64,000 bases of DNA. It comes from Gymnopus androsaceus JB14. Lineage: Eukaryota; Basidiomycota; Agaricomycetes; Agaricales; Omphalotaceae. The stretch lies in the NCBI GenBank assembly GCA_009733575.1, contig ML769718.1:1-64000 (forward strand), read 5' to 3'. Positions within the stretch are counted from its first letter, which is position 1, and each line of letters begins with the position of its first letter. The notes beneath the pieces were generated by a model. The model was given only the letters and a program-made list of their open reading frames with translations. It was not told the origin of the DNA and ran no database searches. The translations under genes were made by a program, and so were the position numbers. Positions 46,101-58,170 of the stretch are shown piece after piece.

Positions 46101-47545
46101 CCATAGAAATGGCAACTCACTGAAGGAATATAAGCCAGATGATGGCAAGCACCGGACTCTGGCTGAGCTCGAATATACTTGGAGACATTACCGAGCATTA
46201 AATAGATGGGCCAAAGTTTTGCGGTACCAAAATTGGCCAAATGAGTAGCATCCGACCAAAGCATCACTGCTGCTACAACACGTTCCCGCTTGCATCCTGC
46301 ATCCTCAGGCGCAAGCGATAATCTCCGGACCTGATCATTCGCTTTGAGAAACGAATCTGAGGTGTATAATTCCCCATGGACACGAACATCCTGATCCGAG
46401 TTCAGAGGTCGATGAAAAAGTTTGAAAGGTGAAAGATGCATCTTTTCAGAAAGCGGGCTAGAAAAGGCCTCCTTGATAACTGAAAGAATAGGTCGATACT
46501 GAAGTCCTGGGACTGAGAAAGTAGAAGGTGGGACATTCCTCACACCGGAAGGAACCTTGATGTCGACACTGGCTGTAGTGAAACCGTCAATGACAGTGGA
46601 TGCACCCTCGCTGTATTCAGCTTTATCAGCTCGCTGGTTTTCGCGATGAGCATTAAACCCTTCTAAATCATCACGGTTGAACTGCTCTGCCATGATAACA
46701 TCATTGACAAAGCGAGTTGTTTCCCCTTCCGACTTTGAACGACTACCGGTGTTCAACCATTGCATAACACTGTAGATAGTCATATTTGCGAAGGGCCAGG
46801 GAGGTCCACGTTGTACAGCCTGCTCTAGAGAGTCTGGTGCTTTCGATACACTGGAATGGCTATATTTTGCAAGATCATCAGTGGTAACAAAGATATCCGG
46901 ATCGTATGACGGTCGGCGAGGATAGAGCCGGAATAACCGAAACGGGTCAAGATATGTTTTTAGAGTATCGCAGAGTATGAGAGTAATGCGATGGAGTCCC
47001 TGTAAAGGTGTCGGATCCTCGTCAAGACCTGACGCAGGATCAATGACTGCAGGGGGCCCTTGGGGTAAAATATCCTCATGCGGTACAGGTCTAGCTGCAG
47101 CACGCATAGGCCTCCCAGCTTGGTTGAGCAATGGAGCAGCAGATGGAGGTGACGGGGGTGGAGGTGAAAGAGGTTGTGGCGGCAATGAAATACGTGCTGA
47201 ATTGGAAGATCCGGCCTCATTCGAAGATACTGGCAATGGATCAACATCCATTATTTCAGCCGGGTTGTTCTATATTCAAAGTTAGCCATGCATAACCAAG
47301 AAATTACTTCAGTCCAACTCAAGTCTCACCAGCGGAGCTATAGAAGCATGAACAGGCAGCTTCTGTTTTGATGGAAGAGCTTTCCGCTTGGTAGGCCTTG
47401 AAGACACTGATTTAGCATTTCGTCGGGAGGTTTCCAAATCCACCTTGAATTCGTTACAAGTGTTTTGGTGCTGCGACAAGCCACGGTCGGTTGGATATGA
47501 ATGTGAGCACGATGCAACACAATTGAAGGCACCATGTCGGGGCAT
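43163..47545 (-). CDS. Plavaka-family transposase, apparently intact
   Basis: Ten exons on the minus strand (47545-47330, 47269-46121, 46059-45827, 45776-45536, 45476-45307, 45252-45147, 45088-44675, 44624-44265, 44210-43600, 43547-43163) sum to 3,885 bases, an uninterrupted 1,294-residue frame. The N-terminus has a Cys/His finger (CVASCSHSYPTDRGLSQHQN, then TC). The core shows MTIYSVMQWLNTGS, FKLFHRPLNSDQDVRVHGEL, VVAAVMLWSDATHLANFGTA, KLWPIYLMLGNVSKYIRAQP and LPDSFQDF, the family signature; then CPCPRCKVSK and LLVVDFLHEFELGVWKSLFT. The C-terminal tail is very acidic. Plavaka proteins belong to fungal CACTA-like elements expanded in mushrooms. No stop or shift was seen. Terminal repeats of the element were not located. 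Confidence 0.9.
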
Positions 47546-47628
47546 AGAGAGAGGATAGAAAAAAGGTATAATTAGTAGGACCACAATTCTGCGAGAGAAG
47601 AGCATGGTCCTATTCTAGTACACTGCAG

Positions 47629-47702
47629 ATTTAGGAGATACGAAGCCCAAGTTCCGAGGTACGAAGCCAGATTTAGGAGGTACAAAGCCCAAGTTCCGAG
47701 TT
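47629..47702. repeat. Two-copy 41-bp direct repeat
   Basis: Units AGATTTAGGAG(A/G)TAC(G/A)AAGCCC plus AAGTTCCGAG begin at 47629 and 47669-47670. They lie 84-125 bases upstream of the transposase start and could be sub-terminal repeats of the Plavaka element. Confidence 0.7.
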
Positions 47703-48050
47703 GCACTGCATGCAATTCGGACAGGTAACTGTAGGGTCGGAGTTACTATTTGCCTCAACCTGGCTGCCTTGTCAGGGATGGTTAGCTACCGGGCAGATAT
47801 TTACCATAAATTTACCAGGAATTTATGGCATACCATATGTACATTCAGGAGTAACTAACTTGTAAAGTTGCTCCAAAAATTTCGGAAATTTCACGTATAT
47901 GATTGCGGCCTCCGTCGCCATTTATAATGGCTGCAGGAGTGATGGTTCAATGCAGTCACTGGTCAGAATTTAGCAGGAACTTGAATTATGGCGTACCAGC
48001 AGAACTTTCAACTGAGAAATTGGGTTACAGTAGCCATGACTCCCTAAATA

Positions 48051-48060
48051 CTATAAAAGT
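48051..48060 (+). promoter_or_regulatory. Possible TATA box of the DUF6698-type gene
   Basis: ACTATAAAAG lies 106 bases before the start codon at 48166, a usual distance for a fungal TATA box. Confidence 0.35.
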
Positions 48061-48165
48061 AGGCCCCGTCTGAGTTGGATCCCATTATTTTTCTCTCCTC
48101 CGGTATCCACACCTTCACCTTCACGTATTTTTTCTAATTCCCGCTCACATTCCTGAAGTTTTACC

Positions 48166-51100
48166 ATGACTTCTGAGCAAGGCCCTCCGCAAGGTCAGGA
48201 GTTGTGCAATGTACTCAAGCGAAGGGTTGAATTACTCGAAGATGAGCTTGAAGAAGCCAAAAGTGGGAAAAAAAGGTCCCAAACGTAAGGTGGCTTTTAT
48301 TACTGTTCATAATTAAATCTGATTATACCTACCTTGAAGCTCGAAACGGAGCATGGGACGAGGCATCACTCGAATTGTCTCCCTCTTTGTAGATCCCAAG
48401 GCATTGGTGAAAGCATACTTTGCCTTTCAAAATACTGAGGACGGTGATGTTGAATCTGAAGAATTCGAAGATGAAGATAACTTTACTCCGCAAGAGCTAG
48501 CTGATAGAGAAAAGCGCCGACAGGAAAAACGCACGTCAGTCATCCAAACTGATTCTTTTTCTGTGAAGCTTATGCCAGCTTTCGATGGTAGAACTGCACG
48601 GAACCTGACTAGCTTTGGAATTCTCTGTGACCTAATTCCAGGATTCATAGAGCTCGTAAATACCCTAGAACTAACGGTTCTCATGGATTTATGTGGCAAG
48701 GCAAGTTCGGCATCAGCTCGCGCACTTGCGTTCTAGGTCCAAACTCACTCAGTGTCTTTAGCTTCACGCTGGTGCAAGGGGTGCACGGAGCGATGACATC
48801 AATCGTCTCAAAGAGACTGTTGCCCACTGGCTCAACTTCCGGCCAGTAGGTCAATGTTCTGTTCCCTTGCTCAAGCATGATGACAGAACTGGCCGAGGTT
48901 TCAACAATAATTTGACAGGAAGGCTCCTTACGCCTATTGAGTTTGATTGGGAGAATCAATCGTAGGTCTTCGGTCTTTTTTTCTACTGTCCTTATTGATA
49001 AATTGGAAGAGTTCGCGCTGCCATCCGAAGTAAATCAGTGGTTACAAGCAACTCATATTTTCTGCGAGCATTCTACCTCAATGAAAACGGAGATCCAAAC
49101 AATGTTGAGGAGAATTTTCTCCAGAGTACTCTCTTGCTCCAGGTATGTTTCGATCATTTGACTACCTTCTTTTTTTCTGACTCATTTTCAAGACTTGGCG
49201 GCAGATATTCTTGTCGAACGGCTCCCTTGAGAGCATTGAAGGCCTTCACAACAGCGACGAAAGTGATGACAACGCTACAGTGACTGCTCCACCTGCCAAA
49301 AAGGCCCGTAAATCAACAAGAAAGACTGTTGCGCAACTTCTGGATGTAAAGGAAGTCACTCCGCGTTCCATTGCGTATGCCTGTGTTATGGTAAGCTGCC
49401 TGACCAGCCAATGAATATTTTTAAAATCATGTTTGCTTTTCATTAGCTTCGGTTTGCTCTCTCAGAAGCCATCAGCAAGTTCCAAAAGTTATGATGCGTA
49501 TGACATGTATGATCGTATAACCGTTGACCCCATCATACCCCGATCATACATCAATCATACAGATCCGGTACCTGGCGCATCATACAGCCTTCATACGGCC
49601 TTCATACCGAATCATACAACCTTCATGCCCTTCATACGCCAACTTAGTACTTTTTACCAAGGAGCACACTGTGCATGATTCTTATATCATTTATATCTCT
49701 GGACAAAATATTTAAACATGGCAAGCATAATGCAATTATTGAAGTGAAATGGCGCTCAATAAGGTTCAACTGCTGCTTCAGTTGGCTTTGCGCTTTGGTT
49801 GGGAGAATTTAGAAATGACAAAGTCCATTCAAGCTCCGAAACTCCGCAGCTATATAGTTTCACGTGTCCCCTGATTTTGTTGCTGTCTCTTTTCTTCATC
49901 ATCCAAATTGTCCCCAGCGTACGTTGATTGCTTTTTTGTTAATTGGCGTTAATTGTTATTGCTTCATTCCAAGCTCGAGCTTCCTGCTTCAAATAGCGGT
50001 CTATTGGGTGAATTCTGGTTCACGATAGCTACCAATAATAACATTAACAAAAAGATGTTCAACATGTTCACCGACGAGATTGGTAAGACAATCGGAAAGC
50101 ACCAGGTAACCAACATATTCTCCTTTGAGATCAAGTGGCAAAGCTAATGCGTTAGGATTCTAGGTTGTTCCTTGCCCATCGATTGGCAGGTACAAGAGCT
50201 TGGAAGAACCAAAAGCGCGTGAGTCTCTGCTTACCCCTGGAATGCAACATTCTACATCCAAGTCGAGTTTCAATGAATCCTCCAGCTCGGCCACATTACC
50301 TTCTTCCTCATCGCCATCGCTCACCGTCAAAGTCCCATCTCTACCCACTGCAAAAAATTGAACAGGGTGTCAAGACCGTTGAAGACAAGCGTAATAATAA
50401 TGCGAATTTTCTGGTTGACAGTAACATCGATGCGGTGGTTTACAAAGGCAAGGTGAGTTTAGCTACTTTTTATTCCTTTGATGCATCTGATTAGGTTTAT
50501 AACTGTTGATTCTAGTATAGTCTTTGCCATTGAGGACCATAAAATGTGAATGCTCGGTAAGTTAACCCACTATTCTCTTCTTGTGATCACGCCCAAACAA
50601 CTCCCCCACAGCCCGCCAACGAAGCGAGCAGCATTATACATGTGCACGCTGGCGCGACTTGGGACTCCTGATACCGCTTTAGTTTACAAGACTCCCGGTC
50701 CTGTCTCCCATGCATAGACTTGTGCTAGTGTCACTTTGTAGGCACAATTGGAGTGGTGGGGGTGATACTTATGCGTAGCTGTATTAGTATTAGTAGTCCT
50801 AGTTTTGTTGTCATGTAGTAGGTAGTGAATGAATTTTATTCTTTTTTCATGCATTCTAACGGAGCGAAAATGAATGCATAATAGAATCTCCAGTATGTAT
50901 GAAGGGTATAACCTGTGTATGAAGCTGGTATGAAGTGCGTATGAAGCAAATTGACTGGCCGTATGACCGCGTATGATTGGCGTATGACATTACGCACTCC
51001 CCCTCTCCCATCATACAGACCCGAGCCCGTATGATCGCGTATGATGCGTATAGATCATACGGATTATACGGCTCGGAACTTGCTGATGGCGAAGGCTTGG

Positions 51101-51436
51101 AACAGTGACGAGTCATTCAATTATGAAGGTCTTTACATTACCATCACGGACTATTTTGAAGATGTGATGCCTGGTAGTGCAGAGGAGAAGTACGTTCAAG
51201 AGCTTCTTAAGTGGTGGACAAAGTGGGTGCCCAGTTCAATCTCATTGCAGACATCCGATAATATTTTTCTTAGGAATGCATTTGCCAAGGAGGATGCCTC
51301 CAAGAACATGCAGCCTGTTATCAACTTCAACAACACTATAGCAGCCCAGCGTGCTGCCAGACAAGCTGAAATTGAAGCTGCTGAAGCTGCTGTCGCTGCT
51401 GTGACTCCTGCGACTCCTCCCTCAACTGCTGATTAA
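48166..51436 (+). pseudogene. DUF6698-type gene split by a transposon
   Basis: Exons 48166-48284, 48340-48700, 48762-48961, 49010-49142, 49193-49390 and 49447 onward. It starts MTSEQGPPQGQELCNVLKRR with a short coiled coil, then GRGITRIVSLFVDPKALVKA, GARGARSDDINRLKE, HDDRTGRGFNNNLTGRLLTP, TWRQIFLSNGS, VKEVTPRSIAYACV, LRFALSEA and, after the insertion, SFNYEGLYITITDYFEDV and ELLKWWTKWVP. This block order (ARSDD, GRGFNN..TGRLL, ITPxSxAYxxxxxRFALS, FYxxIxxxFE) is the DUF6698 family of mushrooms, function unknown. Without 49473-51087 the coding length is 1,386 bases (461 aa) with no stop, so only the insertion breaks it. Intron 2 has a GC donor (AAG|GCAAGT). Confidence 0.8.
49473..51085. mobile_element. 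1.6-kb transposon in the DUF6698-type gene
   Basis: Ends CAGCAAGTTCC (49473-49483) and GGAACTTGCTG (51075-51085) are perfect 11-bp inverted repeats, flanked by AT (49471-49472 and 51086-51087). Both sub-terminal regions (49490-49660 and 50900-51070) contain many copies of GTATGA or its reverse TCATAC, with CGTATGATGCG near each end. The interior has no long frame. Short termini, a 2-bp duplication and sub-terminal arrays resemble non-autonomous CACTA-type elements. The nearby Plavaka transposase is a possible source of activity, but its termini were not identified for comparison. Confidence 0.8.
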
Positions 51437-52111
51437 ATCACTACTGTCTTGACTACCCTTGTTTTGCTTACCGCATCTTCATCACCGTTGTCATTTCGCT
51501 AATTGTACAATCATAAGCTATTGCCCTGTTACTGTATCGCTCCTACCATAATATGACTTTTTTGCTTTTGCACCATTTTATTTGCCCATTGAACCCCATC
51601 GAACCAAACTGAGCCCGATCCGCGCAGCCAATAAGCAGTGATTTCAACCAAAACGTACCCTTTCATATGAGGGTATTATAATGCTTGGAATTATACAATA
51701 TTCCTTTGATGGTGTTAGCACTGGCTGCCAGTGCGATACTACCTTATGAAGTTGAGTAGATGTTGGAAGGAATGGTCATTTTTATATAACTTTAGGCTTG
51801 ACCTCGAAAGTGATATAATCCATAGACTACACTACAATAGTGTCATTAGATTTAACTATGTTGATACTCTCACAGAATTCATCCTTCAAACTGGAATGAG
51901 CGACCTGCATGCGCTAAAATGCTCAATAGGAACCGAGTTTAGAGCTAACAGAGATTAGGTATAGGAATTACCGAAAAGCTCGCAAAAGTGTAATCGTTTA
52001 CGAGCGATTATCATTTAGGTCAAATATTACATCACGATTATAGCAATTATACCTAAATTATATTTGGTTTGACGTATGATAATCGCTTATGAACATTTCC
52101 ATAATTTACTG
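51437..52111. other. Intergenic region
   Basis: No gene seen. Around 51960-52100 a short imperfect inverted repeat (GTAATCGTTTACGAGCGATTATCATTTAGG... against CATACGTC...AATCGCTTATGAAC) suggests a small degraded element. Confidence 0.4.
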
Positions 52112-52817
52112 ATGGAGCTCCTCTTCAAGATCATTCTTCTTCTCGAGGTCAGTGAATCGATCTACTTGTAGATTCCTACTTCTGACCTCGAGCGCAGCAA
52201 CAAGACCTGCAATCGCTGAGCTCTGCCATCAAGGAGCTGCGTCCGCTCGTTGAACCATTTCTCTGCGCCACTGTTGAAATCAGACTATTCAACGACAGCA
52301 TTCGATTCATCCGTAACTTTGAAAATGGAGTTACGCCCAGTAAATCCCAGCTACGATATGTTCGAAGCCTCATCATAACTACGGATCAGCCATACTATGC
52401 CCATAACAAACTAGGCCGGGCAATAAAGCGATGGAAAGGCGCTGGGGTAGATCGAGTCATAACTCTGTTCAGGCGCTCACCCAAAGAGCCGTTGAAGGAG
52501 TTGGAGAATATTGCATCGTTGTTGGTTAATGTAACTTTGGTGCAGTGAGTCTAATTAATAGCTTCCTTAAAAAAAGTACTGTTGCTCATTTCACATACAG
52601 TTGGTCAGTCCCCTTCGCTAAACCACACATGCACCCATTCTTCAACTCGATCCTTGAAATCGTGGCCTCTCTTCCCTCGTTGCGGACATTCTCTTTTGAT
52701 ACCAGTGCATCCAGATTTTCCACTGCTCGTCTCAGTAGCGCGCGCAGACTTACTACATTAAAGAAAGACGAACGATTCACGTTCTTATCAAGGGCTCCAG
52801 TAAGATACGCACATTGA
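52112..52817 (+). CDS. F-box/LRR-like protein fragment
   Basis: Three exons (52112-52147, 52198-52544, 52601-52817) give 199 residues. The start MELLFKIILLLE resembles the middle of an F-box (LPxELLxxIxxxL) without its first residues. RLFNDSIRFIRNFENG, SKSQLRYVRSLIITTDQPYY and ILEIVASLPSLRTFSFDTSA recall the domain that follows the F-box in large mushroom families. The usual protein is longer than 400 residues, so this is a truncated copy or short paralogue. It converges with the TFIIIC pseudogene; the stops are 115 bases apart. Confidence 0.55.
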
Positions 52818-53163
52818 GTACGTACTTGTTGTATACAGAATATATCTGAATATACGATATACTCTTAGATCGACGGATTGTCAAAAGAATGTGCAATATT
52901 TTGGCTGATACTTGGAGTTACTCTTTAGAGAACTAGAGTGAAAGCCATTGTTGGTATAGCATCTCAGCCAAAAGTGTAGCACCAGTCAAAACATAGATCA
53001 AAGAAAGGTTATGCGCCGCCTCCTTTGCATGTCCAGCCTATAAGAAGTAAAAAGATTAATCAGTGGATCTCATATCGTGGCGAGCCACTATTCATACATT
53101 GGACTGCCCTGTCTCATACTCTTCTTTCTCAGCCAATTGGAGGACATGCTTGTAGTGGTTAAC

Positions 53164-53540
53164 TGTTAGGATGTGTTGCATTTGCTTCTCGAAAATTGAG
53201 AAACGGGATTGTTGGACCATTTAACCAGTTTGGAAGGAGTTTGATTGGATTCGGAACGAGTGCTAACAGAAAACTGCTGGGCAGATGTGTGTACATAGAC
53301 CACAAAAGTGTGTTTAAGATGTTTTAGGAGATGTGAGAGTATGGTGAGTGTTATAATAATGATAATTATTATAGGTGTTTAATAGGAGCGGGTGGGCTCA
53401 ACTATAGTTTGTAGTAGGCTGGTTGAAAGGTTCAAGCTTAGATTAAAGCTTAGATTGGATGCGAACAGAGTTCAATGATTTAATGTTAAATGGTTAAGAA
53501 GGTTGGTGGAGATGAGAGAGAGGAGAGAGAGAGAGAGAAT

Positions 53541-53574
<34 letters not shown>

Positions 53575-54542
53575 AAACTGATTGATTGACAAAATAACTG
53601 ATCTGGGGACCTTACAGACAAGGTCCCCAGCTTATATAGTGTATAGGTATGTGTTTAATATAACTAAAAGGTTCTGTCGACCTGCGTATGCGTGGGTGCA
53701 CAGTAAAACGAGCTGCGCAACCTGCATATACAACTGAGCCATGCGCGAACTATCTCTCAAAAAAGGGAGAAGATGATGTGTCGTTCGAAGGGATTGACAT
53801 GTTGTATTCACCATAAAAGAAAATAGATATATGAATACAGAATGTTACCATAAGTGAGTAAGCGAGAATATCAAGTCGTAACGGGAAGAATAGGATATTG
53901 TGGTTAGGTATGAGCGAGGAAGAGTTTTGGAGACAACCTGTTATGGGTATCGTTGGTTTCGTATGTCCTCAATGATGATCCTGGTCATTGTTAAAAAGCA
54001 GTCGTCCTCATTGAACGGGGCAGTGCAGAAGGTGGATGTTGTTCCACCGTAAGGTACCTGAATAGGTTAAGCCACAGGTTGAGGCTGTGGTTTAATGATG
54101 GTCATTGTATCTGAATTAGGAATGAATTTGTCTGCTTATACCTGTCCACCACGTGTAAGAATGAAGTATAAGGAAGTTAATCCATTGTAGAACAATTTCG
54201 TGGTCCAAAATGTGTAGGAAATACCCAATTCATTGAGAGGAGAGTCAAAAGTGCCACAAGAGATTAATAGAGACAATTTTTGAAGGAGTAATTTGAGGGG
54301 AAACATCGGAAATCTTGTGTGGTAATGTCGTTAAGACATTTGGACTAGTGGTTGGGGGTTCAATGGCCAAGGACATCGGAATTTGGTGGCTAGGGAAGGG
54401 GGATCGTGGAGGTACGAGAAGAAGAAAAGATTTGAGTGCTTGTCATGAACTGGCAGGCTATTGCCATTGGATTTCCAGTCCATCAGCCATTGGTCTGATT
54501 GGACATGTGCGGACTTGTTAGCAAGCACGACACTTCCTAACA
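53164..54542. mobile_element. Solo LTR of 1,379 bp
   Basis: It begins TGTTAGGATG and ends TCCTAACA, flanked by a perfect 5-bp duplication TTAAC (53159-53163 and 54543-54547). It contains a TATATAG box near 53633, a GGGGACC...GGTCCCC inverted pair at 53606-53629 and a GA-rich microsatellite. It splits a coding exon of the TFIIIC pseudogene between HAVN and HYKHV. No internal region remains, as expected after LTR-LTR recombination. Confidence 0.85.
53510..53577. repeat. (GA)n microsatellite
   Basis: Nearly pure GA repeats with a few interruptions (AATGTA), inside the solo LTR. Confidence 0.95.
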
Positions 54543-54956
54543 TTAACTGCATGAGAGTGAAGGCCTGGAAGAAATTAAGGAAATATTGTCAAGCAGTGAA
54601 ATTGAGACCAACGTACCAAGCTGCTGGAACATCCAACCAAAGTTATAGTCCACTTCACTCAACTTTGCAGGATTGGTGGAGTGCAGTGAGTGGTATGGGT
54701 ACCCTGTAGTAGAATCATACACATGTGACATGGAGGAGGTAGACTAAATGACAGACAACAGTCAGTAAAAATTGAAATTGAAACATAGTCAGAACATAGA
54801 AATAGCGCTCTGATAACTCTTTGCAGCAATGCACATCTATCCATAAATCACAACCGTAAGGGGATTGTTCTTGGTTGGCATCATTTGAAGTAGAAGAAGT
54901 GCCATCCATCACACCACTGCCATCTGAATCATCATTGCCCATTCCCAATAGTCAAT

Positions 54957-55596
54957 GTAGGCCTAATGTATTGGCCCCCATGATTTACTGTCTGTCCGCA
55001 TTAAATTATCCCCCACAACTCACCCAGCCAGTCTGCTTTCAAATAGGCACCTTGTTGCATTTCCAATACAAGTTACTAGAATTGTATGTAGGCAGACTAA
55101 TATATTTACATTACAATAACATATCATGCACACCTTATGGCAGAGTGGTATTCTTGGTCAATGATTCCAGTATTGAGGCTGGGTCATGCCTTGCAGTGAG
55201 TGTTCAATCCTCACAGGTACTAACAACAATTGAATATTTTATTTTTCTTTCAAAGCAATGCCATGGCTAGCTCTCGTTATGTGAACCCTAACATTAGAGA
55301 GCTAGTCCAGCATTGCCAAATGTGCTTGGTTAGTGGTTAGGGGTTGGGGTTAGGGTTTGGGGCTGCTGCCTATTGAAATAAGTGCAAACAAGGCTTTAGA
55401 GTGCCTGCCATACATATATATTAATAATCATCATTATAATGAGACACAGAGGATAATTGAGTGTAATCTAGTGTGACAAGAAGCCTAATCTGATGCAACA
55501 ATGTGCCCATTTGAAAGCAGACTGGCTGGGTGAGTCACAGGGGATAATGTAATACGGACAGATGGTAAATTACGGGGGCCAATTCATTAGGCTTAC
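54957..55596. mobile_element. MITE with 110-bp inverted ends
   Basis: The arms 54957-55065 and 55490-55596 are inverted copies (GTAGGCCTAATG outside, CCAGCCAGTCTGCTTTCAAAT within). AT flanks both ends, possibly a 2-bp duplication, though the boundary can slide. The loop contains a telomere-like GGTTAGGGGTTGGGGTTAGGG stretch near 55335. It lies within the TFIIIC pseudogene. Confidence 0.7.
55330..55362 (+). repeat. Interstitial telomere-like sequence
   Basis: TTAGGGGTTGGGGTTAGGG followed by TTTGGGG is a degenerate TTAGGG series, inside a MITE. A second degenerate series (CCCTAAGCCCTATACCC) occurs near 59498. Confidence 0.6.
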
Positions 55597-56358
55597 ATGA
55601 TCTCCTGCCATTCCAGTGGCTGCACTTGCTCCAGCCAACATTGAAGAGGAAGATAACAACATGATTGGTGCCCACTAGCTTGGTGACCTGCCTTCTATGA
55701 GGGTGGTGAAAGTGTCAAACTACAAGGTTCCTAGTTTTCAACTGTCAACCTCTAGAGGAGATTGCTTTAGGCCTAGGTGCCCACCGTTTGAGGGCATTGT
55801 TCACTTGAGTAGCTCTGGATTTTTTGTTGCAATATCACTGAGTTTTATCTTGTGGAAAAGGAACTTTTGCAGTGTAGAAGTGATAAATGAGTCAGTGGCA
55901 TGGAGGCCACTAGAGAGCGAGGCCATCAGCAGATGGTAGAGCTTGTTATTGAACTGATTCAAGGATATCAATTCTGGCACTGTTCAACAATAACAGTGTT
56001 TGGATGGCACATGCTAGACAAAGGTAGCAAACAAGCCAGCAATGGAGCCAATGTAAGATGTACCCATGAGGGATAGTTTTATTGACACTTGCAACTTGGA
56101 TGTCATGTAGGTATTGAACACAAGAATATGGCAAAGAATCTTGTCCGCGAGCTCATATTGATTCCATTCAATGGGTCAAAATAAAACAATACTACATGAG
56201 ATGGATGTTAGAACATTATTGCAACTGAACAAGTTATTCTTCACCTGCATAATGAGATGAAACCAATCCTTGAACAAAACACCATGAAGTATCTCCACAC
56301 CATTGACTTTAGGCAACTTGCGAGGCACTTGCTCATTTTCTGCATCCAAATGTTAATA

Positions 56359-56516
56359 CAGTAGAATAACTCATATGGAATAACCTCATGTGGAATAATA
56401 CCTCATATAGAATGTGATTTTGACAGTACAAAATGCCAAATTCCCCTCAAATCTGTATGTCATATGGAATACATTTTTGGGCTCCCCAACCATATTCCAT
56501 ATGAGATATTCAACTG
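56359..56516. mobile_element. Mariner-type MITE in a TFIIIC intron
   Basis: A 158-bp element with ends CAGTAGAATAACTCATATGG and, reversed, CAGTTGAATATCTCATATGG, flanked by TA (56357-56358 and 56517-56518). It sits in an intron of the TFIIIC pseudogene, between the exons ending MASRLQLNL and starting ENEQVPRKL. Confidence 0.8.
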
Positions 56517-58170
56517 TAATGCATGACTGGGATGACAGAAAGGAAACATACAGAGATTAAGCTGTAGTCTCGAAGCCATCTCTTCATCTGCTTCTTGATC
56601 AGCAGAATATGTGGCTTTTTTTGGTCTGTTGCAATTCGGAAACATGCCTTGAAAGGGATTAGAAGATTCAACCACTACTCAATTACAAAGATACAGGATC
56701 CCACTTACCCTTGCAGCAGAGAATAAGTTCCTAGTCTCCTTAAACATTTCCACCATCTTTTCTGCCTCAATCATCCACTCCCTTTTCACTGGCTCCTCAG
56801 GCACCTTGTAGTTCTCCATAAAATCATTTGCAGCATCATCACCTTGAACAAACTCCCTTGCTCTCTCCTCCCTCTCCATCAACATCCCTCCCCATTTCCT
56901 TCACCCTCCTGTAAATCTTCAAAACCCAGTTCTGAAGAAGGAGAAGGAGGGCCTTCCTTCTCCTTCTCCACTTCTGTTGAAGGTGTTGGTAAGATAGTCT
57001 CTGATCTGCAATTTTATGATTTGGCGCTTGCTGGTATCCTTCATATATATGATAAACACCTTACAAGTTTCATCTCTCCATCTCGTTATTAGTTACTTAG
57101 TTATCTACATTTATTTCATATTATTTTGGTAGTTAAATTCTTGATACTTACTTCTAGAAATGGAATGGTTTTCTTGATCCCTAACTCCTATCATCAACCT
57201 GACTGCCTATGCTAAAATCCTTGAGTGGGCATTACGTTCAACAGGTTATGGGCCCTGGTTCATGCTCATTATTCAACACCACCATGCTGTGTTATCTCAG
57301 ACTGACTTGTGGATGAGCCCCTATCCAAGTCGTCACCGATGTCAATCTCGATGTCCACTGGCATTGACATTCCTGGTTCATGCTCATTGATACATGATTT
57401 AGTACCACTGCTGTGCCATGTGTTCTCCCTGAAAATGACCAAGAAATTCCCTTGGCATGTTTACGGACTCAAACCCCTGATTATCTGTCATTGAAATATG
57501 ACTCGCTTTTACATACCCTTGAAATCAATATCCTCTCATTCCTTCACCCTCTTATGGTTATGCAGTCTCTGGCCAAAGAGACTGTGGTATTAAAACCCTG
57601 ATTGGATTCCCAAGTCACTGTTCTTTTCAGACCAAAAAGAATCTTGGAGATGGTCAACTTCATTACTTCCTTGACAATCACTCACTCATTCTCTCAACAT
57701 TCCCTCACTCAATTGTTAGTCAATTACTCAGCCTAGCTCACCGAGCTTAAAGACTGCTTAAGGGCATCAATTAAGCCCTCTATTGTGATGAGGCATCAAT
57801 CAAATCAATACCCAAATCCCACTATGCCTCCAACACCTGAGGCATCCGGGTATAAGCCCTTCAGGCACTACAAAGGCATTACTATCTGGTCACCCATGGA
57901 ACATCATTAACACCAATGCTGACCTCACATACAGCCACCACGAGAAGTCCTTTGTGCATGGCTCAAATAGGCAGACAGAAGTGCTTAGGCCCTGACTGAC
58001 TACTGGTGAATATGATGCCCAAGGGGCAACATCATTATCATTGTATCCATTACCCATTAGTGAGCTTTCTATTTTTATTCTTTCCATTTATGACACCTAC
58101 TATTCCATTTCTGATTCATTCTATTAGCTACCAACTTTGATCATGATCCTAAATCTCTCAAAAATTGCAT

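Noticed and set aside
49490..51070. The 1.6-kb interval in the DUF6698-type gene as a long intron
   Set aside because: Bounded by perfect inverted repeats and AT duplication, and frame is restored without GT...AG ends; intron size would also be 30 times the local norm.
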